A DNA stretch of 64,000 bases from the NCBI GenBank assembly GCA_009763385.1, contig CM019826.1:58091127-58155126 (forward strand), in the 5' to 3' direction. How positions within the stretch are numbered: position 1 is the first letter of the stretch; every line of letters starts with the position of its first letter. Both the position numbers and the translations under genes were made by a program. The notes under the pieces were generated by a model. The model saw nothing but the letters and a program-made list of their open reading frames with translations, had not been told where the DNA came from and did no database searches. This document shows, in pieces, positions 55,401 to 64,000 of the stretch. This stretch comes from Coix lacryma-jobi var. lacryma-jobi (taxonomy: Eukaryota > Streptophyta > Magnoliopsida > Poales > Poaceae).

Positions 55401-55511
55401 ACTGTCAAGTTCTACAAGGTTCAATGGAATCAACATACTGAAGAAGAAGCCACGTGGGAGTCAGAAGAGTTTCTCTTAAAAAGTTTTGCGAAGTTTCTCT
55501 CTTTTGTGTAG
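52429..55511 (+). pseudogene. Tekay-2 pol: rest of PR, RT, RNase H, integrase, chromodomain-like tail
   Basis: The frame resumes with DQSIDVILGMNWM. RT motifs are RLCVDYRPLNEVTIKNKYPLPRID, then a TAG at 52959-52961 in the place of the Gln of LFDQL. These are followed by SKVDLRSGYHQIKIKPEDVP and FIDD at 53178-53189. RNase H shows YCDTSGKGIG and NVVADALSR. The integrase zinc region (HTTRFSVHPG, CETCQKVK) and core (SMDFIVG, SDRGTQF, GGQTERVNQ) are complete. The tail has KLAPRYIGPYQI, FHVSQLKKCLQV and a YKVQW ... ATWE region like chromovirus chromodomains. From 52962 on, 850 codons are open with all core residues present. Confidence 0.93.
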
Positions 55512-55612
55512 TCCTTGTAATCTGTCATGTGATGACCTATCCCCTACTTTATGTAAAGGTTAGTAATGGAAGTGCCTGACACATTTCCTTTTCCATTACT
55601 TAGCCTACAGGT

Positions 55613-55650
55613 TAAATCTCGGGACGAGATTTCTTTAAGGGGGAAAGAGC
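55613..55650 (+). other. Hairpin and polypurine tract of Tekay-2
   Basis: AAATCTCGGGACGAGATTT at about 55614-55632 is the same hairpin as at the end of Tekay-1 pol. It is followed by AAGGGGGAAAGAG directly before the LTR at 55651. Confidence 0.75.
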
Positions 55651-58600
55651 TGTAACACTCCAGTGTTATCCAAACTAAAACTTGCCATGTCATCATATGC
55701 ATTAGCATTTCATTTGAGTGATAACCTGAGTATGCATTCACTAAAAACAAGTTTAAGTTAATATGTTTGTGCTTAGTGGATAGAGAATGTTAAGTATGTA
55801 ACCTTAGTGGTATAATGCTTTCTTAAGGATATGGGTATAGGTTACATGAAATATTAGTGTGAGAGGGAAACCTCTACTTTTCTACGTTTTTCTTAATCTC
55901 CTTTCTTTAAGTCCAAAAAGTATGGCAAATTTCAAAATGATTTCAAAAGCAAAGTTGTAGCTCTTGTTGAGAGGGACAACTTTGGTATTCAAAGTTTTCA
56001 AAGTTTGCATTTGAAATCAAAAGTAATTTTGGAAGTTCAGAAAGGGTAGAAAAGGAATGGAAAAAGGGGGGATAGACTTGCTTCCCTGTTCACGGCGGCG
56101 GCCGTGATCTTTTCCGGCGACAGCCAGCGCGACGGCTGCAGCTCTATCCCGAACAAACGTGCGACCGAGTTCGTGGTGAAGTTATCTACCCGCTGGCCAG
56201 TTATCTCGCGTCGTGGCGCCTTCTTCCGCGCTCGCCGTCGAAATCTTGCCACGCAGCCCCGACGAGCACCTTCCTGGCTTGAGCTGAAATTCACCGTCCC
56301 TGCTTGATCTCATCCTGTTTGACCGCGGGTATAAATACCCTACATCCTTGCGCATCTCCAGAACCCTTTCGCTCAAACTCTAATCACTCAGAGCGCAAGA
56401 AATCAACGTTCTTCCGTCCGCCTTTGGAAAAAGCTCCGCCGAGCTCAATCGTGCAGTGGTCCGATCCACTGGGCACTTCTCTACCCTCTTTGCCTTGCGT
56501 TGGTGTTTCATCTTGATCCCAGAAACATCATCGGCTCATTGGTTCCATGTGTGATGCCCAGGACTCGCCGGAACCAGCGCCTCTTCGCCGGAGTTGTCGC
56601 CGAAGCTCTCTGCGCCGTGGATCTCCTACCTCTGCTTCTCCTCCGCTCCAACCAGCTAGAGCATCGGAATCAGGGTGAGCTAATAGGGTTTCCCATCCTC
56701 TCCGTTCCCTCGCTACCGACGTAGGTTCGTCGGAGAACCCCGCCAAGATCCAGTCCGCCGCCACGGCTGGACAGACATCTATGGGGTGGTAGCGTTTAGG
56801 TTTTGTAGCACCATCGACTGCGGTTGCTCCGCCGGAGTCGATGCGCGCGTTAGTTAGGTCTCTTCTGGCCGGAGTCGGCCGGCGTAAGGCCCGTCGGCGC
56901 TTGGTTCGCCACCGTGCGCACCGGCCATGGTCGGGGACCTGGTGTTTGTGAAGACAGGTTTTTGCAGGGTGTTAGTTGAAAAGTCGCAGACTCAGGTGAA
57001 TAGCGCTCTGGACTGCGGGTTGTTTTAGCGTAAGCCAAAGGGCTTTTCTGCAAAGCTGTCAGGACACACCTTCTCGCTCGAGCCAGGTCTCGAGCGGACA
57101 TATGGACACGTGCTCACCGTCTCGAGCTATGCCTTGAGCAGGCGCACCCTCCGCTTCGCTCGAGCCAAGCCTCGGGCGAACGCGTTCACCGTCCCGCTCG
57201 AGCTAGGCCTCGGACGGACGAGCGTTTTCCGTCCCGCCCGATCTAGGCCTCGGACGGACGAGCGTTTTCCGTCTCACCCGAGCCTCGATCCAGGCCTCTG
57301 ACGGGCGATGGCTTTCCGTATCGCCCGAGCCTCCGAGCCAGGCCTCGGACAGATAGTTGTTTTTTTCGTCTCGCTCGAGCTAGGCCTCGAGCAGCCACAC
57401 GGGCGCTGTCTCATTCGAGCCGGCTCTCGAGCGAACACACACCCACCACCGTGCGCTCGCGCCACGCTGGGTCGAGCTGGACTGGGCCGAAAGCCCCGTT
57501 TGGGCTAGAATGAAGTTTTTCTTTTTCTAGTTTTCTTTACAGTAGTTCAGTTTGTTTTTTTTTGCTATAATTTTTCTATAACTCTGTTTATTATGAATTT
57601 TGACATGATTGATGATGGCAGGTTTGTACTAATATAAAAATTATAAAACTTGTGTTTTGAGTACTTTTGATATGACAATTAAATCTGTAATTTAATTAAA
57701 GAATGCATTTTTACCGTAATGGAAAGTTGTACACTAGGTAATTAAGTTTGGTTGTTTTTAGTCAACAACATGTCTCTTGTCTGTATCTTATCATGAGCAT
57801 ATCATTGATCATGCATATGCACTTCTACATGTAGGTCTCATTTCAGAAGGACCTGATTCTCAGTGGGTTTCTCCTGAGTGTGTGAATCCTTCGAGTTTTT
57901 CAGAATCTCCGGACTTCGCTAATCACCAAGGCAAGCCCCGGTGCATTTAACCCTTCCTTGTTTTTATAAAGGTTGTATTAAAATGTTTTTGAGTTAAACT
58001 ACTGCATTAGGTTATAGAGGTTGTGTGATGCCCTACTACTTGCACTGTTTACCTCCACCTGTAGATCCACCTGCCTTGTTTAAAAACTATTTACAAAAAT
58101 GCTTAGCCACGCTATACGATAGATTTGCAATAAAATGCCAATTTCAAAAGTGTGATCACTTAAAGAATATTTATGGGATTTTGGCTTTACTCCCGACTGT
58201 TGGCTAAGTATCTGATCCGTACCTAGTCAACGGCAAGGAGAGGTTGTCCTAGCGTACGGTGCCGTCATGTTGTAGTCCGGGACTCAACAGTTGAGACCGA
58301 CCGGGACAGAGTTGAAAAACTGACAGGACTGTTACGCTTGGGTGAGATATAACCAAGGTACGGTTCCTGGCGGAAAAATTAGGGACCATCCGTGTGGGGG
58401 CCTGCTGGCTAAGACTTGTAACTATTCACATACTTCGGAATGCTCTGGCTCCGAGGAATCCTTTATTGGGACCGACAACCGCGCACTGGGAGTGGAAAGA
58501 TGGCGGAAGTAGCTTGTACCCACGTGGTCGCCGTACCTGGATATGAGTGGTGTACTGTACTTCCGGGTGGCGTAGGACCGGGCCCAATATTGGAGGAATC

Positions 58601-59402
58601 GTGGTAGACGAGTTGGCATATGCAAGCTTGGGTGCTACATATGCAGTGTGGATAGGGATCCTCAGCTGAGTATTATTTATCCGGATTAACATTGCTCCTT
58701 GGTTATGGAGACTTGGTCACTGACTGTCAACGGAGAGTGGTTCTCAACTAGGTATGTTTTTGAAAGGTAAAACGAATCATGACCAATGAAGAATTGAGAA
58801 ATACATGAATCTTTCCAAAATAAAACAAGATTTACAAAAATGCTCTTTCTGCAAAATACTTGATCTTGCTTAAGTCTTACCTTGACTTCCTAAGCCTCTC
58901 ATTCCTGAGTCTTCTCCTCTTTTCTAGTCGGTTAAGTCTTGTTGAGTACTTTTGTACTCAGGGTTTGTTAACCCTTGTTGCAGGTGAGTACATGGATCCA
59001 CCTTTTGATGGACAGTGCTACTTCACTCTTGTAGAGGAGAGTGATAACGATTCTGATGTTTGACCTTGGGCAAGTAACAACTTTTGTGTGATATATGTAA
59101 TATAAAGTTCTGAACAAGTTATGTAATAAGTACTTTGGTGATGTAAACTTTTAAACAAAAGTTTTAATTTATGTATTATAATCTTTCCGATTTTACTCTG
59201 GTTATCTTATCTATAAAACTGTTGTAATACTGTGATGCTCGATAAGGGATTTTCCTGGAAAGAATATAACGTGGATGATTCGGGTTTCCCGAGGACACCC
59301 GACAGACCTCTTGAGTCAATTGGAACTCGTGCACGCCGATCAAAGGTCTTTAGGACAATGATGGGTGCATGTGGGCCACTTAACTCAGGAGGTTCTGCCA
59401 CA
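55651..59402 (+). repeat. 3' LTR of Tekay-2
   Basis: This direct repeat is paired with 46036-49788, with few differences noted by eye (for example TTAATTCC against TTAAGTCC early in the LTR). It is followed by the target copy ATACT and the resumed copia-C RT frame. Confidence 0.95.
56554..59063 (+). CDS. LTR-encoded spliced small protein, Tekay-2 3' LTR copy
   Basis: The exons are 56554-56674, 57835-57930 and 58984-59063, with the same lengths (121, 96, 80 nt), phases and splice sites as the 5' LTR copy. All three are open. One amino acid change is seen at the start of exon A (Val to Ile). Its own TATA box at 56330 would drive transcription out of the element's 3' end. The function is unknown. 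Confidence 0.53.
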
Positions 59403-59407
59403 ATACT

Positions 59408-60117
59408 ATGAGCAGGGAGTTTGAGATGAGTATGATGGGTGAGTTTACTTTCTTCCTTGGGTTGCAAATTAAGCAAACCCGAGACGGGATGTTCGTGCAT
59501 CAAGGAAAATACATGAAGGACATCCCGAAGAAATTTGACATGGGCGAGGCCAAGCCTCTTACGACGCCCATGCCGACGACTACTGCGATGGATGCGGACC
59601 TGGACGGAGAGCCGGTTGACCAGAAGGAGTACAGGAGCATGATCGGCTCGCTCCTGTACCTGACGGCGACGAGGCCGGATATACAGTTTTCTATGTGTCT
59701 GTGCTCTCATTTTCAGGCGTCCCCTCGGACTTCCCACAAGCAAGTGGTCAAGCGCATCATGAGGTACCTCCGATACACTCCTGTGTTCGGACTTTGGTAC
59801 TCTTCTTCTTCGACCCTCTCGCTTTGTGGTTATTCCGATGCGGATTTTGCTGGCTGTCGGCTTGAGTGCAAGTCTACTTCTGGGACTTGTCAGTTTCTTG
59901 GCTCTTCTTTGGTTTCGTGGTCTTCTCGCAAACAATCGAACGTAGCCCAGTCTACTACTGAAGACGAGTATGTTGCCGCTGCTTCTTGTGCTTCGCAGCT
60001 TTTATGGATGGTTGCTACATTGCGTGATTTTGGTCTAGATTTCAGTCGAGTTCCTTTGCTTTGCGACAGCACTTCTGCCATTAGTGTAGCAAGGAACCCT
60101 GTTCTTCATTCCAAGAC
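59408..60117 (+). pseudogene. copia-C reverse transcriptase end and RNase H
   Basis: The frame resumes after the second ATACT with MSREFEMSMMGEFTFFLGLQ. It runs through PYRS-like YRSMIGSLLYLTATRPDI, the RNase H Asp in CGYSDADFAG, STTEDEY (normally TEAEY) and CDSTSAI. It is cut at 60117 in the segment that normally reads NPVLHSRTKHI, where a new LTR starts. The domain lacks only its last stretch. Confidence 0.9.
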
Positions 60118-60850
60118 TGTTGGGGAAAAGGACCCTCGGCAAAAACGCCGCCTGATATGGTGCCAAGATCAACCTTCGCTTGGTCTTTGTGTCCTCGCGA
60201 GGTCCCCCTCCTTTCGGGGTCAATTTCCTAACCTTCGAACGTGAGTTCGACCCTCGATGCTCCCTTTTGCACTCCCTGCAGGTTAAGGCTTCGCGGCACG
60301 ACAGGCGACCCTCGCTGGGTCCCAAGGTCACTCAGAGCGGACCAAGCAAGCGACGAAGGCGCGTTGGTCCGAGGGCGAGCGGAGTCGAAGGTCAGCGATC
60401 ACGGCCGAAGGACAAACCTTCGGCCCTCTCTCCCGATGGCAAGTAAAGCCGAAGGTCCTACAGACGGCGAAGGAGCGCGGGCCCAAGGGCGAGCACGGCC
60501 GAAGGTCAAATCTCCGCCCCCCTCTCCGAAGGTGAACAGAACCAGGTGGCGGCGCATTGGAGAGGGGCCGATTAGGGTTTCCGCTTCAGCTGTGTGTTTA
60601 CATTTTCGCCCTCCCTCCCTGCGTGGAGGTGAGGAATCTTTCCTGTACCCTTTTGTAATTTGGCCCGCATCCCTTGGTATTCCCTATAAATACCAGGGGA
60701 TGAACAGTGTAAGGGAAGGATTTTTTGGGGTCAGTACTCCATAGCATTGATTGAGTTCAAAACCTTCGCTTCCGCTTTACTTCCGACGCTTGGCCACCTT
60801 CGCCGTTCACTCTGTACAAGTGCGGGGGTTCGGCAAGTGTGTTTCCCACA
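60118..60850 (+). repeat. 5' LTR of the Tat-lineage element
   Basis: The LTR is 733 bp by terminal TG/CA and PBS placement; the 3' copy is outside the window. It holds TATAAATA at 60685-60692 and a perfect hairpin GGCCGAAGG/CCTTCGGCC at 60403-60425. Confidence 0.75.
60685..60692 (+). promoter_or_regulatory. TATA box of the Tat-lineage LTR
   Basis: TATAAATA lies in CCCTATAAATACCAGGG, about 165 bases before the LTR end. Confidence 0.7.
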
Positions 60851-60853
60851 GTT

Positions 60854-60870
60854 TGGCGCTGACTGTGGGG
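60854..60870 (+). other. Primer binding site of the Tat-lineage element
   Basis: TGGCGCTGACTGTGGGG, four bases after the LTR, resembles the TGGCGCCCACCGTGGGG site common in Tat-lineage elements. Confidence 0.65.
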
Positions 60871-60884
60871 ATCGAAAGTTTGAC

Positions 60885-61586
60885 ATGGCAGGAAACAGGA
60901 GAGCTCACCCAGCGAGGGACCAACGTGTAGCCAGAGAGACAGCGACGGTGGTCCCCCCTGCGGAAGAAATTGTGCAACCCTCGGGAGGAGAGAATGTCAC
61001 CCCGGGACCCCAACCCCTGGGCCCCCAGGTCCGAGTGGCGACGCAGCCGCACCCGCACACTTCGGGAGAAGGAGAGGGAGACGAGGAAGAGTTGGGCCTC
61101 GAGGCCCTCGAGAGGCTTGAAGCTGAACTGCAAGAGAAGAAGAGGCGCCTTGATCAACTCGAGAAGCATAACCGACTGCGCTCGATCAGGCAGAGGGCAG
61201 ACGAAGCCAGAGAGCAGCTTTGCCGAATGGAGGAATCCCTCGCTGAGGCAGAAGCCGAGGCCGAAGGCTGGAACAATGAGGAGATGCCCCCGCTGCAGGA
61301 GGGGAATGAGCAGAATCAAGACAACCTTCGCTGCCATCCACCACCCCCACCACCACCAGTTCACCCACAACCTCATCCTCACAGACAACCAAACTTCCGC
61401 CACCTTTACCCGGATGAGGGAGAGATAAACCTTCGCAACTACCGAAGGCCTCAACAACACCAAATCCCTACGACCCAAAGTCTCCACTCTCCCAAATACT
61501 CCAAACCCAACCCTGGCCACCATGCTACAATCCACAAAACCTACCTCGCTATGATGGACTTTCCGACCCTCGCCAGTTCATCATGA
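60885..61586 (+). pseudogene. Tat-lineage gag, N-terminal part (frameshifted)
   Basis: The ATG at 60885 starts MAGNRRAHPARDQ. Residues about 65-130 are a strong Glu/Arg/Leu heptad region (LERLEAELQEKKRRLDQLEK), likely a coiled coil. A His/Pro-rich region follows. The frame ends at TGA 61584-61586, after a one-base shift somewhere in 61418-61500. The capsid domain continues in frame with 61583. Confidence 0.8.
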
Positions 61587-64000
61587 GCTACGAAGCAGCA
61601 GTTGCCGCAGCAGGCGGTGATGAATCAACAATGGCAAAATCCTTTGTCATCATTCTGCGAGACATCGCACAAACATGGTACAGCAACCTTCGCCCCGGAA
61701 CTGTGGATTCCTGGGCCACCCTCAGAGACAAGCTGTGTACAAATTTCAAGGGCATCACTCCAGCCCCGTCAAACCCCATCGAACTGTTCAATTGCAAGCA
61801 AGAAGAGCGCAAGCCGCTCCAAGATTACTGGCGGAGGTTTATTCAAATCAGAGCAAGAACCCCGGGCATATCCGACGAGGCTGTCATCCTCGCTGCAGTC
61901 AGCGGCCTCCGCCCGGGCCCGTGCTCTTCGAAATTTGCTCGGAAACCGGCAAATACAATCGAAGAATTGCACGAGACAATGGAAAGATACTGTAGAGCAG
62001 ACATGGACTTCCGAGCGAAGTCTGATGCTCGGAGGTCTCAGCAAAGGCCACAGCTGAGGCCTCAACCGAGAGAAGGTAACCCTCGCCAAGAGCAAAACAA
62101 CGTCAGTGCAATCAACAAAGCAACAAATTATGAAGATCAAAGACGGGACGCTCAACCTCCGAGCAGCCAAGCCCCGCAGGGTTTGCCACCTCCGCCGAAT
62201 CAGCGGTACCAGCAGCGAGATCCTGCCAAAATGTATTGTCACTTCTGTGGAATGGGAAAGGGGCACACAACAAAGCAATGCGAATGCTTCGCCAAGGGAA
62301 AAGAATACCAGGAATCCAAAAAAGCTGCTTCGTCAGACTCCCGAACCATCAACCACACAAGGAAACCAAGTTTCCACCCACCAAATCCACCATACCACTA
62401 TACCCCCATAAACTACGGCCTACCTTCGCAACAACCCTCTTACACTCATCACCCACTCTACAACCAAACCTCTTATCAGCCAATCACCATCCCACAACGC
62501 CAAAATCCAACTTACACAGTTACATACCCAACTACCCCCCAAAACCAAATTCCAACAACCCACCAAGCTAGCAACGCTCTGCCACCACCACCGCCAATCC
62601 CCGCGTTACCAGCACCACAACCTGTCAAAGCCGAAGCCCCGAGCCAAACGACCATCAACAACCCAACATCAACCTTCGGTGTGATCCTAGCTATCACCGG
62701 AGGTTCAAATGAAGACCATGGTAACAAACGGCAAAGGAAGGAACATGCTAGACGAGTCCACCACGTAGCCATCGAAGGCCCCCATAGATTTGGCTGTTGG
62801 TCTCACATCCCCATAACCTTCAATTCTAGTGACATGAAGTTGAGAGATTACCCTCACACCGATGCTATGGTGATCGAAACCAACCTCGCTGGGTGGACTG
62901 TCACCAAAATACTGGTCGACACAGGAAGCTCCGCTGATATCTTGTTCGCTTCAACCTTCGACAGTATGAAGCTTGATAGGAACCTTCTGCAACCTGCGGA
63001 CAACCCCCTATACAACTTCGGTGGTCAACAAGTGAGAGCTATCGGAAAAATTTCTCTGCCCGTGACCTTCGGCGACGAAATCAACTGCAGGACGGAGCAT
63101 ATAACATTTGATGTCGTCGACATGTTCTACCCATACAATGCCATTTTTGGCCGAGGGGTCACAAACGCGTTCAATGCGGTCATCCATCCCGCCTACCTAT
63201 GCATGAAGCTTCCCGCTCCGAAGGGTGTGGTTGCAGTATTTGGGGACCAGGACATTGCAAGGGCAGCTGAAGGGAACGTAGCCCCGGGGCAACGTAATGT
63301 ACACAATTTGTCAAAACCTCAAACCCCCGGTATCAGCGACGAGGGCGAAGTCTGTAATGACAGAGTGAAGGCAGCGCCAAAGGAGGAAACCAAACAAATC
63401 CAACTCTTCGAGGGTAATGCCGAGAGAAAGGTGATCATCTCAGCCAATCTAGACCCTCAATCAGAAGGCAACCTCGTCACCTTCCTCAGAGAAAATTCCG
63501 ACACCTTCGCTTGGTCCGCAAAAGACCTAAAAGGAGTCAACAGATCAATGATCGAGCATAACCTGAACATCAAAGCAGGCTACCGCCCAATCAAACAAAA
63601 GCTTCGCAAGATGTCAGAAGAAAGAAAGGAGGCAGCGAAGGCTGAGGTGAAAAGGCTTTTGGACGCAGGTGTCATTCGCCCAGTCAAATACCCAACTTGG
63701 CTCTCAAATGTGGTCCTAGTCCAAAAGAAGAACAAAAAATGGCGAATGTGCGTCAATTTCACTTGCTTGAACAAAGCCTGTCCGAAGGATGACTTCCCCC
63801 TCCCAAACATAAGCACCCTGGTCGACAGAGCGGCAGGTTGCCAAATGCTATCCCTCCTTGATTGTTTCTCAGGCTATCACCAGATTTGGATGAATGAAGA
63901 AGACGAAGAAAAAACAAGCTTTATCACACCCTCGGGCACCTTTTGCTTCCGAAGGATGGCAGAAGGTTTGAAAAATGCAGGCTCAACCTTCGCTCGCATG
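61418..64000 (+). CDS. Tat-lineage gag-pol: capsid, zinc knuckle, protease, start of RT (open at the edge)
   Basis: This frame has no stop from 61418 to the window end, more than 860 codons. The capsid core begins at LPRYDGLSDPRQFIMSYEA (about 61541) and continues through IAQTWYSNLRPGTVDSW and LQDYWRRFIQIRARTPG. A knuckle-like CHFCGMGKGHTTKQC follows near 62240-62285, and then a Pro/Gln/Tyr-rich linker. The protease has LVDTGSSADIL (Asp at 62918). The RT begins with RPVKYPTWLSNVVLVQKK, LNKACPKDDFPLPN and the motif-A Asp in LSLLDCFSGYHQ (63860). The YVDD box lies beyond the edge. Apart from the upstream frameshift the polyprotein looks intact. Confidence 0.88.

Larger units (their letters stand above)
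46036..59402 (+). mobile_element. Tekay-2: full-length Tekay/Del-like chromovirus
   Basis: The insertion is complete at 13,367 bp. LTRs are 46036-49788 (3753 bp) and 55651-59402 (3752 bp) with termini TGTAACAC/TGCCACA and target duplication ATACT (46031-46035 and 59403-59407). The internal part has a PBS, an H3-tail ORF, gag, PR, RT, RNase H, integrase, a chromodomain-like tail and a PPT. Coding defects are few: TAG at 50699 and 52959 and frameshifts near 51730 and 52415. The LTR pair differs at few positions, so the insertion is young. It may have lost autonomy only recently. Confidence 0.95.
40488..60117 (+). mobile_element. copia-C: Sire-like Ty1-copia element split by Tekay-2
   Basis: The order is LTR, initiator-Met PBS, gag with CCHC knuckle, protease, GAG-pre-integrase, integrase, RT, RNase H. 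That is Ty1/copia order. Tekay-2 interrupts the RT at 46036-59402 (plus the target copy). The RNase H end is cut at 60117 by the next LTR, so the 3' LTR is absent. The start at 40488 is inferred from a TGAAGG/CCTTCA inverted repeat and is uncertain. Confidence 0.8.
60118..64000 (+). mobile_element. Tat-lineage Ty3/gypsy element, 5' part (runs off the right edge)
   Basis: The LTR opens TGTTGGGGAAAAGG and ends TTTCCCACA at about 60850. A TGGCGC-type PBS follows, then gag, protease and the first half of the RT. The left flank gives the expected target copy AAGAC (60113-60117). The element lies past the window edge from RT onward. Confidence 0.88.

Noticed and set aside
59207..59935. 242-residue minus-strand ORF
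   Set aside because: It is antisense to the copia-C RNase H and the Tekay-2 LTR end, with no known motifs.
60807..61535. 242-residue minus-strand ORF
   Set aside because: It is a shadow of the Tat-lineage gag on the other strand.
61602..62571. Plus-strand ORFs in other frames
   Set aside because: They are shadows of the long open gag-pol frame that starts upstream and runs off the window.

Overview
The window is plant nuclear DNA made almost entirely of nested LTR retrotransposons. No host gene, rRNA or tRNA gene was recognised. A large-genome grass is likely. This is inferred from the mix of families: Sire/Maximus-like Ty1-copia, Tekay/Del-like chromoviruses with 3.7-4.5 kb LTRs, Tat-lineage Ty3-gypsy and a gag-only Athila-like element. 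The species cannot be fixed from the sequence alone.

Layout. 1-729 is the minus-strand RNase H end of a Tat-lineage polyprotein. A Sire-like copia element (730-36631) interrupts it. That element's 5' LTR is split by a gag-only Athila-like element (767-6578, TSD GGTAT). Its body is split at 11670 by a Tekay-like chromovirus ('Tekay-1', 11670-32322). The Tekay-1 gag-pol frame is in turn split by an antisense solo LTR of a related family (20638-25135, TSD ATATG). The Sire element loses INT-RT-RH and resumes at 32323 with its 3' ORF, polypurine tracts and a 3' LTR cut at 36631. There a Tat-like LTR/leader begins (36632 to about 40487), carrying a solo copia LTR (37421-39500, TSD AATGG). A second Sire-like copia ('copia-C', about 40488-60117) follows. 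Its RT is split by a full-length chromovirus ('Tekay-2', 46036-59402, TSD ATACT). Its RNase H is cut at 60118 by a Tat-lineage element that runs off the right edge with an open gag-PR-RT frame.

Most notable content. (1) Both chromoviruses carry, between the PBS and gag, an extra ORF that opens with a near copy of the histone H3 N-terminal tail (ARTKRTARKSTGG and ARTKQTARKCTG). Each continues into a coiled-coil-like region and an acidic tail. Both elements also encode a chromodomain-like C-terminus on the integrase. (2) The LTRs appear to encode their own small spliced protein: three exons, two phase-1 introns, and a GC-AG second intron. The arrangement is intact in both Tekay-2 LTRs. Tekay-1 and the solo LTR carry a recognisable homologue. 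Between these copies the last exon differs mostly at synonymous sites, which suggests selection on the protein. (3) ORF start codons sit directly on CAG/ATG acceptor-like sites, suggesting expression by alternative splicing. (4) The Tekay-1 5' LTR contains a captured piece of the host Sire element with the same junction as the 3' LTR.

Most coding regions are decayed by stops and frameshifts. Many stops fit C-to-T change in CAG codons, as expected for methylated DNA. The Tekay-2 LTR pair reads as nearly identical, so it is probably the youngest complete insertion.
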